A stretch of 64,000 bases of DNA from Hydrogenophaga sp. (GCF_030373225.1 NZ_JAUCZG010000014.1:34476-98475), one strand, 5' to 3'. Shown: positions 19,172 through 35,385, numbered from the stretch's first letter. Numbers and translations: made by a program. Notes: generated by a model from the sequence alone, not told the origin.

Positions 19172-19488
19172 GCCGCCTTGATTTCTTCGCCGCTGGACTT
19201 GAAGACGCGCACTTTCTTGCCGTCAGCCAGGAGCTTGATGCCCACGCGATCTGCCTTGCCCGTGGCGCCATTGAAGATGGCGATGTTGGACTGGTGGATG
19301 GGCATGGTTTTTTCGATGATGCCGCCGGTCACACCCTTCATGGGGTTCGGCTTGGCATGCTTCTTGACGATGTTCACGCCCTCGACGACCAGCTTGCTGT
19401 CGTCGGCACGGAGCACGACCTTGCCGCGCTTGCCTTTGTCGCGGCCTGCGATCACGATGACTTCGTCACCACTGCGAATCTTGTTCAT
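19168..19488 (-). CDS. rplX: Large-subunit ribosomal protein L24
   Basis: 106 residues: [24 protein letters not shown] contains the KOW motif, followed by [17 protein letters not shown]. It is an early 50S assembly factor at the exit tunnel. The stop overlaps the rplE start (ATGA). Confidence 0.98.
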   Translation of the reverse strand: MNKIRSGDEVIVIAGRDKGKRGKVVLRADDSKLVVEGVNIVKKHAKPNPMKGVTGGIIEKTMPIHQSNIAIFNGATGKADRVGIKLLADGKKVRVFKSSGEEIKAA

Positions 19489-19497
19489 GATGATTCC

Positions 19498-19866
19498 TCA
19501 GAGAACCTCGGGCGCCAGCGACACGATCTTCATGAACTTTTCGGTGCGCAGCTCGCGCGTCACCGGTCCGAAGATGCGGGTGCCGATGGGCTCCAGCTTG
19601 GCGTTGAGCAACACCGCAGCGTTGCCGTCGAATTTGATGAGTGCACCGTCCTGGCGGCGGATGCCCTTGGCGGTGCGAACCACCACAGCGTTGTAAACCT
19701 CGCCTTTTTTGACGCGGCCACGGGGCGCTGCTTCTTTGATGGTGACCTTGATGACGTCGCCCACGCTGGCATAACGCCGCTTGGAGCCGCCGAGCACCTT
19801 GATGCACATCACGGACTTGGCACCCGTGTTGTCGGCAACATCGAGTCGAGATTGCGTTTGGATCAT
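19498..19866 (-). CDS. rplN: Large-subunit ribosomal protein L14
   Basis: 122 residues: [22 protein letters not shown] and the C-terminal [24 protein letters not shown]. It lies at the subunit interface and is where RsfS binds. It is the first gene of the spc operon here; no rpsQ, rpmC or rplP lies upstream, so the S10 operon is not contiguous. Confidence 0.98.
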   Translation of the reverse strand: MIQTQSRLDVADNTGAKSVMCIKVLGGSKRRYASVGDVIKVTIKEAAPRGRVKKGEVYNAVVVRTAKGIRRQDGALIKFDGNAAVLLNAKLEPIGTRIFGPVTRELRTEKFMKIVSLAPEVL

Positions 19867-20015
19867 TTGATTTAAGTCCCAACTTGAATCCTCCCTGCCA
19901 CCGCGGCGGGGAGTGATCAGTCTTGGGCCCGTCGTCGAGTGCTGGAGCGACTGCTGTCGATTCCAACCCTGTCCGAGTGGGCAGATTGCCTCGCTTTTTT
20001 GGAGCGAAGCCGCGC

Positions 20016-20044
20016 AGTATCACATGGTTTTCACCGGCTGTCAA
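20016..20044 (-). promoter_or_regulatory. Strong sigma70-type promoter of the spc operon
   Basis: On the minus strand a perfect TTGACA (20044-20039) is followed after 17 bases by GATACT (20021-20016). This is the expected strength for a ribosomal-protein operon. It leaves a leader of roughly 140 bases before rplN. The -35 box lies only 22 bp past the glpD stop codon, and no terminator is seen between them. Confidence 0.8.
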
Positions 20045-20065
20045 CGCAGTTCCCTGCGAAATTCG

Positions 20066-21649
20066 TCAATCCAGGTGATGGACCGGCCGGTACCGGGCGC
20101 ACAGGGCCAGAAAACCGGCCAGGTCAGGGTCGGATCCCAGCTCCTCGATCAGGATCTCAGCCACGGCAGGCGCAAGGCGGGCTGCCTCGGCGGCGTCCAG
20201 GAACAGGATGCGGGAGCGCCGCGCCAGCACGTCCTCCACGGTGTGCGCGTACTCAAAACGCACGGCGTAACGCACCATGGCCTCGGTCAGACCCGCGCCC
20301 AGGATCCTGCCGCCGCCGGGGCAGTCGTTCACCCGGGCCGATTCACTCCCATACAGATGCAGGCCAGGCGGCGCATGAAGCGGCGTCGCCGGGCTCGCCA
20401 GGCCCGCCCCCTTGAGCCGGTGCATCGCACTGCGACCCCCCGGGCGCCGGGGCAGAAGATGGCTGTCGAAGCACCGCTCGAGTACGTCTTCGGCCATGGC
20501 ACGGTAGGTGGTCCATTTGCCCCCGGTCACCGTGACCAGGCCGTTGGCATCGACCACGATGGTGTGCTCGCGCGACAGCACCTTGGTGCCGCCATCGACG
20601 GCTGCGGGTGCCGCCACCAAGGGGCGCAAGCCCACCCACAGACTGCGGATGTCCTCCCGGCGCACCGGCCGGCTCAGCGCCTGGCTCGCCTCGGTGAGGA
20701 TGAAGTCGAGCTCCTCGGCGAAGGCATCGGGCTCGCGCGCGAGGTCCTGGCGCGGGGTATCGGTGGTGCCCAGCACCAGCTTGCCCAGCCACGGCACCGC
20801 AAACAGGACCCGCCCGTCGCGCGTCTTGGGCACCAGCAGTGCGTGGCCGCCGGGCATGAAGTCGCGATCGACCACCACATGCACGCCCTGGCTGGGACTG
20901 ACCATGCGCGAGGGGGTGCCGGGGTTGGCCGCCGGCTGGGTGTGGTCGCGCAGCGCATCGACCCAGACGCCGGTGGCATTGACCACGCAGCGGGCTTGCA
21001 CGCGAAAGGTGTTTCCGGTGAGGCGGTCGCTCACCTCGACCGACGAAAGCGGACCTTCGCCACCGCTCAACTGGCTCACCGCCTTCACTTCGGCGTAGTT
21101 CAGCACATGGGCGCCCGCGTCTTCCGCGCTGCGGGCCAGCGCCAGGGCCAGGCGGGCGTCGTCGAACTGACCGTCCCAGTACTTGACGCCACCGCGCAGT
21201 CCGACAGGGTTCACGCCCGGCAGGGCCTGCAGCGTCTGCGCACGGTTGAGGAATTCGGTGGGTCCGAGCCCGGCACTGCCGGCCAGCATGTCGTAGAGCT
21301 TCAGGCCAATGCCGTAGAACGGCGTCTGCCACCAGTGGTAGGACGGCATGACGAAAGGCAGGGGTTGGGCCAGGTGGGGCGCGATGCGCAGCACCGTGGC
21401 GCGTTCGGCCAGCGCTTCGCGAACCAGGGCCAGGTTGCCCTGGGCCAGGTAACGCACGCCGCCATGCAGCAGCTTGGTGGAGCGGGAAGAGGTGCCACCG
21501 GCGAAGTCGTGCGACTCCAGCAGCACCACGGAAAAACCGCGCAGGGCTGCGTCCAGCGCGACCCCGAGGCCGGTGGCGCCCCCACCGACGACCACCAGGT
21601 CGTGGATGCCCTGGCGGGGCAGCGAATCAAGCAGTTCTGCGCGTGTCAT
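20066..21649 (-). CDS. glpD: Aerobic glycerol-3-phosphate dehydrogenase
   Basis: 527 residues. It oxidises glycerol-3-phosphate to dihydroxyacetone phosphate at the inner membrane and passes electrons to quinone. The N-terminal FAD-binding motif is VVGGGATGLGVALDAALRG, and SSRSTKLLHGGVRYL is the family signature; a C-terminal DAO domain ends the protein. The ATG at 21649 follows the binding-protein gene glpV by 70 bp. It is the last gene of the glp operon and reads directly toward the spc operon. Confidence 0.96.
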   Translation of the reverse strand: MTRAELLDSLPRQGIHDLVVVGGGATGLGVALDAALRGFSVVLLESHDFAGGTSSRSTKLLHGGVRYLAQGNLALVREALAERATVLRIAPHLAQPLPFVMPSYHWWQTPFYGIGLKLYDMLAGSAGLGPTEFLNRAQTLQALPGVNPVGLRGGVKYWDGQFDDARLALALARSAEDAGAHVLNYAEVKAVSQLSGGEGPLSSVEVSDRLTGNTFRVQARCVVNATGVWVDALRDHTQPAANPGTPSRMVSPSQGVHVVVDRDFMPGGHALLVPKTRDGRVLFAVPWLGKLVLGTTDTPRQDLAREPDAFAEELDFILTEASQALSRPVRREDIRSLWVGLRPLVAAPAAVDGGTKVLSREHTIVVDANGLVTVTGGKWTTYRAMAEDVLERCFDSHLLPRRPGGRSAMHRLKGAGLASPATPLHAPPGLHLYGSESARVNDCPGGGRILGAGLTEAMVRYAVRFEYAHTVEDVLARRSRILFLDAAEAARLAPAVAEILIEELGSDPDLAGFLALCARYRPVHHLD

Positions 21650-21719
21650 GAAAGGGGAGTTGACCCTCCGCACAAGAGCAGTGCGGAGGGCGGGTTGCTA
21701 CAAAAACCGGTGCATCAGA

Positions 21720-23453
<1,734 letters not shown>

Positions 23454-23541
23454 GTTGTCTCCTCGATCGGTGTGCTTCCCCGGTGGGTGACAGGTCTCGG
23501 CCCCGGGGAAGCAACGGGCCGAATACCGAAGACGACGGCGT

Positions 23542-23850
23542 TCAGCCTTTTCGCAGAGCCAGCACCAGCCAGGCCATGGACGCGATGAAGGAAATCCAGA
23601 TGCTGGGCTCCTGCTCGAGCGACAGCCACTGGGCGAACCAACCGGCCATGCCGATGAATGCCAGATTGATGTAGGCCGCGCCGAGCAGACCGATGAAAAG
23701 GCGGTCACCGCGTGTGGTGACCATGGGCAGGAAGCCTTTGCGCTCCACCGTGGGCAACTTGATTTCCCACACCGTCATGCCGATCAGCAGCAGCGCGATG
23801 CAGGTGAAGAACACCGCCACGGGTGTCGTCCAGACCATCCACTGGAACAT
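23542..23850 (-). CDS. glpU: Small membrane protein of the glycerol transporter (DUF2160)
   Basis: 102 residues with three hydrophobic segments (TPVAVFFTCIALLLIGMTVW, a middle GLLGAAYINLAFIGMAGWF and a last ISFIASMAWLVLAL). The family always occurs between the second permease and the binding protein of glycerol ABC operons; its role in transport is not defined. The start at 23850 comes one base after the glpQ stop. Confidence 0.85.
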   Translation of the reverse strand: MFQWMVWTTPVAVFFTCIALLLIGMTVWEIKLPTVERKGFLPMVTTRGDRLFIGLLGAAYINLAFIGMAGWFAQWLSLEQEPSIWISFIASMAWLVLALRKG

Positions 23851-23851
23851 G

Positions 23852-24664
23852 TCAGACCCTCCCCATTGCAAAGCCCTTGGCGATGTAGTGCCGCACGAAC
23901 CAGATCACGATCGCGCCGGGCACGATGGTCAGCACGCCGGCGGCGGCCAGCGTGGCCCAGTCCATGCCGCTGGCGCTCACGGTGCGCGTCATGGTGGCCA
24001 CGATGGGCTTGGCATTCACGCTGGTGAGCGTGCGTGCCAGCAGCAGCTCGACCCAGCTGAACATGAAACAGAAGAAGGCCGCCACGCCCACCCCGGCCTT
24101 GATCAGCGGCAGGAAGATGGTGAAGAAGAAGCGCGGAAAGCTGTATCCGTCGATGTAGGCCGTCTCGTCGATCTCGCGCGGGATGCCGCTCATGAAGCCC
24201 TCCAGAATCCAGACCGCCAGCGGCACGTTGAACAGCAGGTGAGCCATGGCCACGGCGATGTGCGTGTCCATCAGGCCGAGCGTCGTGTAGAGCTGGAAGA
24301 ACGGCAGCAGGAACACCGCAGGCGGCGTCATGCGGTTGGTGAGCAACCAGAAGAACACATGCTTGTCACCCAGGAAGCGGTAGCGCGAAAACGCGTAGGC
24401 CGCAGGCAGCGCCACCGTGAGCGAGATCACCATGTTGATGCCCACGTAGATCAGGCTGTTGATGTAGCCGGAGTACCACGACGGGTCGGTGAAGATGGTC
24501 CTGTAGTTGGCCCAGGTGAATTCGGTCGGCCACAGCGTGAACGAGGAGAGGATTTCCTCGTTGGTCTTGAAGCTCATGTTGACCATCCAGTAGATGGGCA
24601 ACAGAGCGAACACGAGGTAGGCGATGAGGAACAGCGTCCTCTTCCTGAAACGTCTGTTATCCAT
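23852..24664 (-). CDS. glpQ: Glycerol ABC transporter permease 2
   Basis: 270 residues, six membrane helices, MalG type. The ABC-coupling EAA loop is near the ISGIPREIDETAYIDGYSFPRFF segment, which ends at the cytoplasmic face. The ATG at 24664 has AAGGGG upstream. An in-frame ATG at 24739 overlaps the glpP stop as ATGA, but would add 25 residues of low-complexity sequence made from the intergenic element. Confidence 0.92.
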   Translation of the reverse strand: MDNRRFRKRTLFLIAYLVFALLPIYWMVNMSFKTNEEILSSFTLWPTEFTWANYRTIFTDPSWYSGYINSLIYVGINMVISLTVALPAAYAFSRYRFLGDKHVFFWLLTNRMTPPAVFLLPFFQLYTTLGLMDTHIAVAMAHLLFNVPLAVWILEGFMSGIPREIDETAYIDGYSFPRFFFTIFLPLIKAGVGVAAFFCFMFSWVELLLARTLTSVNAKPIVATMTRTVSASGMDWATLAAAGVLTIVPGAIVIWFVRHYIAKGFAMGRV

Positions 24665-24713
24665 GGGATCCCCTTCGCGCTGCGCGCTGCCCCCCCGATG
24701 GGGAGCGGTATTC

Positions 24714-24728
24714 CTTGAGGCGGCCCGG
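24714..24728 (-). repeat. Core of a GC-rich intergenic element between glpP and glpQ
   Basis: CCGGGCCGCCTCAAG on the minus strand. The same core, with one change, occurs in both copies of the tandem repeat between glpT and glpP. A 28-codon micro-ORF starts at 24743, overlapping the glpP stop, and ends at 24657 inside the glpQ start region, matching the layout of the tandem copies. Confidence 0.6.
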
Positions 24729-24735
24729 CGGAAAG

Positions 24736-25623
<888 letters not shown>

Positions 25624-25629
<6 letters not shown>

Positions 25630-25753
25630 TCGAAAACCTCCGTGCTGCGCACTGCGGTGCGAGCTTGCTTGGGGCGGCCCGGCGTGGCGCTCATTCAAAT
25701 ACCTCCGTGCTTCGCACTGCGGTGCGAGCTTGCTTGGGGCGGCCCGGCGCGGC
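25624..25753 (-). repeat. Tandem 65-bp duplication between glpT and glpP
   Basis: Two adjacent copies (25624-25688 and 25689-25753) differ at only a few positions, and the first six bases of a third copy (GCTCAT) follow at 25754. Each copy carries a start codon, the core CCGGGCCGCCCCAAG and a terminal GGAGG. Because 65 is not a multiple of three, each copy changes frame and closes its own micro-ORF. Confidence 0.9.
25626..25694 (-). CDS. Micro-ORF 2 (22 codons), coupled to glpP
   Basis: The peptide begins MSATPGRPKQART and ends RSTEVFE. Its ATG overlaps the TGA of micro-ORF 1 and its TGA overlaps the glpP ATG, both as ATGA. It may act only as a relay for re-initiation and supply the GGAGG of glpP. 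Translation is not proven. Confidence 0.35.
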
Positions 25754-25755
25754 GC

Positions 25756-25759
<4 letters not shown>
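25691..25759 (-). CDS. Micro-ORF 1 (22 codons), coupled to glpT
   Basis: The peptide begins MSAAPGRPKQART and ends RSTEVFE, differing from micro-ORF 2 by one residue. Its ATG overlaps the glpT stop as ATGA, and GGAGG near its end precedes the start of micro-ORF 2. Function is unknown. Confidence 0.35.
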
Positions 25760-27908
<2,149 letters not shown>

Positions 27909-27973
27909 TCGACTCCCGGCGTGAAAAAACGCACAACCATGATCGGTTGGCATTTCGCTTGGGCAATTTTATG

Positions 27974-27998
27974 TTTCGTTTTTGTTCGTTTTTATTCG
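27974..27998. promoter_or_regulatory. Candidate GlpR operator: three TTCG repeats in 10-bp phase
   Basis: TTCG occurs at 27975, 27985 and 27995, each after a T-rich stretch, so all three lie on the same face of the helix. The cluster is central in the glpS-glpR divergent region. TTCG is the half-site core of known GlpR operators, and direct-repeat operators are known for DeoR-family repressors. Confidence 0.6.
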
Positions 27999-28068
27999 GT
28001 ATTTACCCTGACGGGGGCCAAAAAGAATTCCGTTATGTTTGGACGAACCCCGCCTCAGCCCACGACCG

Positions 28069-28851
28069 ATGAACCTCAACCCGCGACACACCCAGCTGCT
28101 CGACGAAGTGCGTACCCACGGTCCGCAGACCATCGAAGCCATGGCCGAGCGCTTCGGCGTCACCCTGCAAACGGTGCGCCGCGACGTGCAGCGCCTGGCC
28201 GAGGCCGGCCTGCTTTCGCGCTTTCATGGCGGCGTGCGTCTGCCGGGCTCGACCACCGAGAACATCGCCTACCGCCAGCGCCAGGCCATGCAGTCCGACG
28301 CCAAGACGCGCATCGCGCGCACCGTGGCCCGGCGCGTACCCAACGGCTGTTCGCTGATCATGAACATCGGCACCACCATCGAGGCGGTGGCGCGCGAGTT
28401 GCAGCACCACCGTGGCCTGCGCGTGATCACCAACAACCTGCACATCGCCTCGCTCATGAGCACCCACCCCGACTGCGAGGTGATCGTGGCCGGTGGCGTG
28501 GTCCGCGGCGCCGACCAGGGCATCGTGGGCGAGGCCACGGTGGACTTCATGCGCCAGTTCAAGGTCGACATTGCCCTGATCGGCATCAGCGGCATCGAGG
28601 CCGACGGCACGCTGCGCGACTTCGACTTCCGTGAAGTCAAGGTGGCGCGCGCCATCGTCGAACAATCGCGCGAGGTCTGGCTCGCCGCCGACCACAGCAA
28701 GTTCAACCGGCCGGCCATGGTCGAGCTCGCGCGGCTCGACGACATCGACGTGGTGTTCACCGACCTGCCCCCGCCCGCGCCCTTTGAAGACCTGCTGGCA
28801 CAGGCCAACGTCGAATGCGTGGTGGCACGCATCGAGACCGACAACACCTGA
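28069..28851 (+). CDS. glpR: DeoR-family repressor of glycerol metabolism
   Basis: 260 residues. The N-terminal helix-turn-helix lies around residues 5-55 ([29 protein letters not shown] region), followed by the DeoR sugar-phosphate sensor domain with [12 protein letters not shown] and a Lys in [10 protein letters not shown]. It presumably releases DNA when glycerol-3-phosphate rises. The ATG at 28069 lacks a strong Shine-Dalgarno; a TTG at 28039 in frame is a weaker alternative. It is co-directional with glpK, 13 bp downstream. Confidence 0.92.
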   Translation: MNLNPRHTQLLDEVRTHGPQTIEAMAERFGVTLQTVRRDVQRLAEAGLLSRFHGGVRLPGSTTENIAYRQRQAMQSDAKTRIARTVARRVPNGCSLIMNIGTTIEAVARELQHHRGLRVITNNLHIASLMSTHPDCEVIVAGGVVRGADQGIVGEATVDFMRQFKVDIALIGISGIEADGTLRDFDFREVKVARAIVEQSREVWLAADHSKFNRPAMVELARLDDIDVVFTDLPPPAPFEDLLAQANVECVVARIETDNT

Positions 28852-28864
28852 CCCGGACACTCCC

Positions 28865-30358
<1,494 letters not shown>

Positions 30359-30362
30359 CCGC

Positions 30363-30450
30363 CTGCCCCCGCGCCGCTTTGCGTCACCCGCCAGAGGGGG
30401 GCGGCACCAGAGCCCCGGCAAAGCCGGTTCCTCGGTGCCCTTGGCTGACT
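30363..30450. repeat. GC-rich intergenic element (copy 1)
   Basis: Starts with CCCCCGCGCCGCTTTGCG and continues with GGGGGGCGGCACC and a CTCGGTGCC segment. The same succession is seen at 48483-48600, and its first part at 35314-35340. It lies between glpK and proC. Confidence 0.6.
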
Positions 30451-30481
30451 CCTCTTCGCGGGAGCGGGCGACAATCCCCGA

Positions 30482-31309
<828 letters not shown>

Positions 31310-31441
31310 TCCCCTTGCGCTCGGCTCGCGGACGCGGTGCACTCTGCTCCGCGGCTGTACGCCTCGCTCCGAAGCGGTCGGTCGGATGGGGCCTGTGCCG
31401 TGCTCATTTGTCTGAGAATAAAAAATCATGCCCGGGTTGCA

Positions 31442-32068
31442 TCACGCGCTCCGGCGCGTGAACAGCAGCAGCCCCCCCATCAGCGTGAACAGGCCGCCAC
31501 AGATGCGATTGATCCAGCGTACGGTGCCGCTCTGTCGCAGCAGAGGCGCCAAGCGCGACACGCTGAGCGCACAGGTGGTGAGCACCGTGAACTCAAAGGC
31601 CATGAAGGTCAACGCAAGAACAGTGAACTGGGGTGCCATCGGCGCGGCCGGGTTCAAGAACTGCGGGAAGAACGCCGCGAAGAACAGCACGGCCTTGGGG
31701 TTGCTTGCGCCGACCAGCAGACCCTGCAGATAAAACGAGCGACGCGGTGTTCCGGCCGCATTGCCATCGACCGCCAAATCCGACGCGTCGCTGCGAAAGG
31801 TCTTGATGCCCAGCCAGACCAGGTAGGCTGCGCCAATCAGCTTGGCAGTCGTGAAGGCCGTCTCCGATGCGGCCAGCAGCGCGCCCAGGCCCATCGCCGA
31901 CAGCACCATCACCACCAACACGGCGCTCACCGAGCCGGCAACAGAGGTCATCGCCCGACGCGGGCCGTGATTCAGCGCATTGGTCATGCACATCAACATC
32001 GTGGGTCCAGGCGTAGCGATAAGCAACGCAACGGCTGCAACGTAGAGAAGATAGGTGGACAGCGTCAT
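31442..32068 (-). CDS. LysE/RhtB-family amino-acid exporter
   Basis: 208 residues with six membrane helices. The family motif ATPGPTMLMCMTNAL occupies the first loop, followed by GASNPKAVLFFAAFFPQFL. These proteins export amino acids or related compounds; the substrate is not shown. No regulator is adjacent. Confidence 0.9.
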   Translation of the reverse strand: MTLSTYLLYVAAVALLIATPGPTMLMCMTNALNHGPRRAMTSVAGSVSAVLVVMVLSAMGLGALLAASETAFTTAKLIGAAYLVWLGIKTFRSDASDLAVDGNAAGTPRRSFYLQGLLVGASNPKAVLFFAAFFPQFLNPAAPMAPQFTVLALTFMAFEFTVLTTCALSVSRLAPLLRQSGTVRWINRICGGLFTLMGGLLLFTRRSA

Positions 32069-32266
32069 GGTTGAAAGTATCTACGAACTGACGTGGCCTG
32101 GCGACCAGGCGAAAGACTGCCTCGCGTGAAACACCGGTCACGGCCGCTTCTGACCGTTGGCCGTTGGCCGCCAACGTACAGCGCCCAAACCCATGAACGC
32201 GCACTCTCGCGCTACACCGCCCACGGAAGGGGTGCGCTCTGCTCCGTGGCTGCCCCCCGATACAAA

Positions 32267-32581
32267 TCAAATGCCCGACAGCACTGCGTCCATGGCCGTC
32301 ACCAGGGCGCTGGCCTGCGTTGCCACGTTGCCCACAAGTTGGCGCAAATCTTTGGCGGGCAGGGGAGCGGCATAGTGCGCCAGCGCGTGCAAGCGCTTGC
32401 CTTTGACCATGATGACCGGACACAGCGCGGTCGGCACCTTGGTACCTGAGCTGAACAAGGCAAGCGGCATGGTCAGCCGCGTGGCCAGGGCATCGAGCAG
32501 ATCGCTCTGGATCACGACCACATAGGGAATGCCATCGGCCGCGCTGCGGCTGGGATTGGCGTAAACGTCGTACTGCGGCAT
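32267..32581 (-). CDS. CcdB-like toxin
   Basis: 104 residues: MPQYDVYANPSR at the start, then VVVIQSDLLDALATRL and VPTALCPVIMVKGKRLHAL, the CcdB fold. CcdB poisons DNA gyrase, and its last three residues Trp-Gly-Ile are needed for that. Here the end is Ser-Gly-Ile, so the tryptophan is missing and gyrase poisoning is doubtful. It follows its antitoxin by 7 bp. Confidence 0.88.
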   Translation of the reverse strand: MPQYDVYANPSRSAADGIPYVVVIQSDLLDALATRLTMPLALFSSGTKVPTALCPVIMVKGKRLHALAHYAAPLPAKDLRQLVGNVATQASALVTAMDAVLSGI

Positions 32582-32588
32582 CGGCTGT

Positions 32589-32858
32589 TCACCAGGGGCG
32601 CAGCTCTTCACCCGGAATGCCGCGCGTCTCGAAGCGGGCGTTCTGGGCTTCAATCCAGTCACCGAACTCGGCTTCAAACGCCTTCTTGCGGGCAGCTCGG
32701 GTGGTCTTTTTGCTGTTGGCCTGCAGCGCCAGGAACTGTTCGGCGGAGAGGATCACGGTGTCGATGTGGCCGGCCTTTTCCACGAAAACCGGTTCGCGCT
32801 TGGCTTGCGCGCAGAGGCTTCCAAATCGATTCTTGGCTTCGGTGGCGGTGACTCGCAT
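32589..32858 (-). CDS. Phd/YefM-like antitoxin paired with CcdB
   Basis: 89 residues. The N-terminus RVTATEAKNRFGSLCAQAKREPVFVEKAGH is the Phd/YefM DNA-binding fold (quoted only as a motif), not a CcdA ribbon-helix-helix. The C-terminal part is charged and probably disordered, as expected for the toxin-neutralising segment. AAGGAG precedes the ATG. With the next gene it forms a two-gene toxin-antitoxin operon of hybrid type. Confidence 0.85.
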   Translation of the reverse strand: MRVTATEAKNRFGSLCAQAKREPVFVEKAGHIDTVILSAEQFLALQANSKKTTRAARKKAFEAEFGDWIEAQNARFETRGIPGEELRPW

Positions 32859-32926
32859 GGCGGGCTCCTTGTTGATTTGGCCATTTTAGCCATTGACAGG
32901 CCAAGACGACCGAAGCGCTGCGCACA

Positions 32927-33799
32927 TCAAACCAGGCCGAGCACCACGCCCACGAACACGGTGAAGCCCAGCCAGTGGTTGAGCCGGAAGGCCTTGAAGC
33001 AGCCGTCGCGGCTGCGGTCCCTGATGAGCTGGAAGTGCCACGCCACCTGGGCCAGCGCCACCACCAGCATGGCGCCCCACACCCAGGGGTTCACCACCGG
33101 CCACAGCGCGATGGTCCAGATGGCCAGAAACACGAGATAGAACAACGCGACCGCAGGCACGTCGTACGCGCCCAGCGTGATGGCCGAGGTCTTCATGCCG
33201 ATGCGCAGGTCGTCGTCGCGGTCGACCATGGCGTATTCGGTGTCGTAGGCCAGCACCCAGAACAGGTTGCCCAACAACAGCACCCAGGCCAGCGGCGGCA
33301 GTTGCGCCTGCACGGCGGCGAACGCCATGGGCACGCCGAAGCTGAAGGCCACGCCCAGCACGGCTTGCGGCATCGACACGAATCGCTTGGCGTAGGGGTA
33401 GGCCAGCGTGATGGCGAGTGCGGCGAACGACATGAACACCGTGAGGGTGTTGGTGGTGAGCACCAGCGCAAACGCTGCCAGCGCGAGCACCGCACCCACG
33501 GCCAGCGCTTCGCGGCTGGACACCTTGCCCGACGTCACCGGGCGCTGCGCGGTGCGCTTGACGTGTTTGTCGAACTCGCGGTCGGCCACATCGTTCACGC
33601 AGCAGCCGGCGCTGCGCATGAGGATGGTGCCGAGCACGAACACGGCCAGCAGGTGCCAGCCGGGAAAGCCCCCCGCCGCGACCCACAGCGCCGACAACGA
33701 CGGCCAGAGCAGCAACAGCCAGCCGGCCGGGCGGTTCCAGCGGATCAGGTCAAGGTACAGCGACAGGCGCGAAGGCGCCTGGGACGTTGCAGCGACCAT
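32927..33799 (-). CDS. ubiA: 4-hydroxybenzoate polyprenyltransferase
   Basis: 290 residues, about nine membrane helices. It attaches the polyprenyl tail to 4-hydroxybenzoate in ubiquinone synthesis. The first aspartate motif is NDVADREFD and the second is in [16 protein letters not shown]. Both bind magnesium-diphosphate. It follows dps by 10 bp. Confidence 0.95.
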   Translation of the reverse strand: MVAATSQAPSRLSLYLDLIRWNRPAGWLLLLWPSLSALWVAAGGFPGWHLLAVFVLGTILMRSAGCCVNDVADREFDKHVKRTAQRPVTSGKVSSREALAVGAVLALAAFALVLTTNTLTVFMSFAALAITLAYPYAKRFVSMPQAVLGVAFSFGVPMAFAAVQAQLPPLAWVLLLGNLFWVLAYDTEYAMVDRDDDLRIGMKTSAITLGAYDVPAVALFYLVFLAIWTIALWPVVNPWVWGAMLVVALAQVAWHFQLIRDRSRDGCFKAFRLNHWLGFTVFVGVVLGLV

Positions 33800-33809
33800 G
33801 ATCAGCCGA

Positions 33810-34313
33810 TCACTCCTCGAGGATGGAGCGCAGCATCCACGCGGTCTGCTCGTGCACGGTGAGGCGCTGCGTCAGCAGGTCGGCGGTGGGCTCGTCACCG
33901 GCCTTGTCGACCACGGCGAACAGCTCACGCGCCGTGCGCGCCACCGCTTCGTGGCCCTGCACCAGGATGCGCACCATCTCCATCGCCTTGGGCGGCGATG
34001 CCGGTGCGTCGGGCACCGAGCTGAGCTTGCCGAACTGCGCGTAACTGCCCGGTGCCGCGTGGCCCAGCGAGCGGATGCGTTCGGCCACCGGATCGACCGC
34101 CGTCCACAGTTCGGTGTACTGCGCCATGAACATCGCATGCAGCGAATTGAACATCGGACCGGTCACGTTCCAGTGGAAGTTGTGCGTGGTCAGGTACAGG
34201 GTGTAGGTGTCGGCCAGCAGCCTGGACAGGCCTTTGGCGATCGCTGCGCGGTCCTTCTCGTTGATGCCGATGTTGATCGCGGGCGCGGTGACTTTGCTGA
34301 CGGTTTTGGCCAT
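33810..34313 (-). CDS. dps: Dps-family DNA-protecting ferritin
   Basis: 167 residues forming the dodecameric mini-ferritin. Ferroxidase-centre residues are visible: His in [11 protein letters not shown] and the Asp/Glu pair in [17 protein letters not shown]. It oxidises Fe(II) with peroxide and shields DNA. It is 29 bp downstream of oxyR, its usual regulator, on the same strand. Confidence 0.94.
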   Translation of the reverse strand: MAKTVSKVTAPAINIGINEKDRAAIAKGLSRLLADTYTLYLTTHNFHWNVTGPMFNSLHAMFMAQYTELWTAVDPVAERIRSLGHAAPGSYAQFGKLSSVPDAPASPPKAMEMVRILVQGHEAVARTARELFAVVDKAGDEPTADLLTQRLTVHEQTAWMLRSILEE

Positions 34314-34342
34314 GAGGACTCCAGAAAAAAGAGGTGAAAGAA

Positions 34343-35302
34343 CTAGGAGAGGCGTTTGACGCCCGGCAGTTCACAGGCGTAGATGGCGTTGCGCAACTCG
34401 GCGATGGCCTCGTAGCGGGTGAAGCTGCGGCGCCAGGCCAGCACCACGCGCCGCGTCGGCGGCTCGCCCTGGAACGGCAGGTAGCGCACATAGGACGAAT
34501 CGCCGAAGTCCTGCCCCGGCGTTGCCGAGCCTTCGAGCGCCGACGAAGGCACCGACAGCCGCGGCACCAGGGTCACGCCCATGCCGGCGGCCACCATGTG
34601 TTTGATGGTCTCGAGCGACGAACCCTCGAAACTCTTGCGGATGCCTTCGGCGTCATTGGAAAACCGCGCGAACTCGGGGCAGACCTCGAGCACGTGGTCA
34701 CGGAAACAATGGCCGGTGCCCAGCAGCAGCATGGTCTCGCGCTTGAGCTCGTCGTTGGTGATGTGGTCCTGGCTGGCCAGTGGGTGCGTGTGCGGCACGG
34801 CGGCCAGAAACGGCTCGTCGTACAGGGGAGCAATCGCCAGGTTGGTGTCGGGGAACGGCTCGGCCAGGATGGCGCAGTCGATGTCGCCCAGGCGCAGCTG
34901 CTCCAGCAACTTGACCGTGAAGTTCTCCTGCAGCATCAGCGGCATCTGCGGCGTGCGGTCGATCACGTGGCGGACCAGGTCGGGCAGCAGGTAGGGACCG
35001 ATGGTGTAGATCACACCCAGGCGCAACGGACCGGCCAGCGGGTCCTTGCCACGTTTGGCGATCTCCTTGATGGCTGCGGCCTGCTCCAGCACCGTTTGCG
35101 CCTGGCGCACGATTTCCTCGCCCAGCGGCGTCACGGTGATCTCGCTGGCGTTGCGCTCGAAGACCTTGAGCTCCAGCTCCTCTTCCAGCTTCTTGATGGC
35201 CACCGACAGCGTGGGCTGCGAAACAAAGCACGCCTCGGCCGCCTTGCCAAAGTGCTTTTCGCGCGCCACGGCCACGATGTATTTGAGTTCGGTCAGGGTC
35301 AT
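34343..35302 (-). CDS. oxyR: Hydrogen-peroxide-sensing regulator OxyR
   Basis: 319 residues. The N-terminal LysR helix-turn-helix is around [26 protein letters not shown] (motif region, residues 18-40). The redox pair is exactly placed: Cys199 (TGHCFRDH) and Cys208 (LEVCPEF) form the activating disulfide. It probably activates dps next to it and other peroxide-defence genes. The start at 35302 gives the standard length. Confidence 0.96.
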   Translation of the reverse strand: MTLTELKYIVAVAREKHFGKAAEACFVSQPTLSVAIKKLEEELELKVFERNASEITVTPLGEEIVRQAQTVLEQAAAIKEIAKRGKDPLAGPLRLGVIYTIGPYLLPDLVRHVIDRTPQMPLMLQENFTVKLLEQLRLGDIDCAILAEPFPDTNLAIAPLYDEPFLAAVPHTHPLASQDHITNDELKRETMLLLGTGHCFRDHVLEVCPEFARFSNDAEGIRKSFEGSSLETIKHMVAAGMGVTLVPRLSVPSSALEGSATPGQDFGDSSYVRYLPFQGEPPTRRVVLAWRRSFTRYEAIAELRNAIYACELPGVKRLS

Positions 35303-35313
35303 GAAGCTATTGT

Positions 35314-35385
35314 GCCCCCCTGCGCCGCTTCGCGTCTTCCCCCCTGGGGACCACGCCAGTGGCCCGTCCTGAGCTTGTCGAAGGG
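35314..35385. repeat. GC-rich intergenic element fragment plus a single REP-like copy
   Basis: 35315-35334 holds CCCCCCTGCGCCGCTTCGCG, matching the start of copies at 30366 and 48485. At 35363-35385 lies one degenerate unit with CTGAGCTTGTCGAAGGGC, related to the units inside recG and after purC. It lies between oxyR and recG. Confidence 0.6.

Noticed and set aside
32093..32449. A plus-strand frame of 118 codons opposite ccdB
   Set aside because: No recognisable domain, poor start region, and antisense to the toxin gene.
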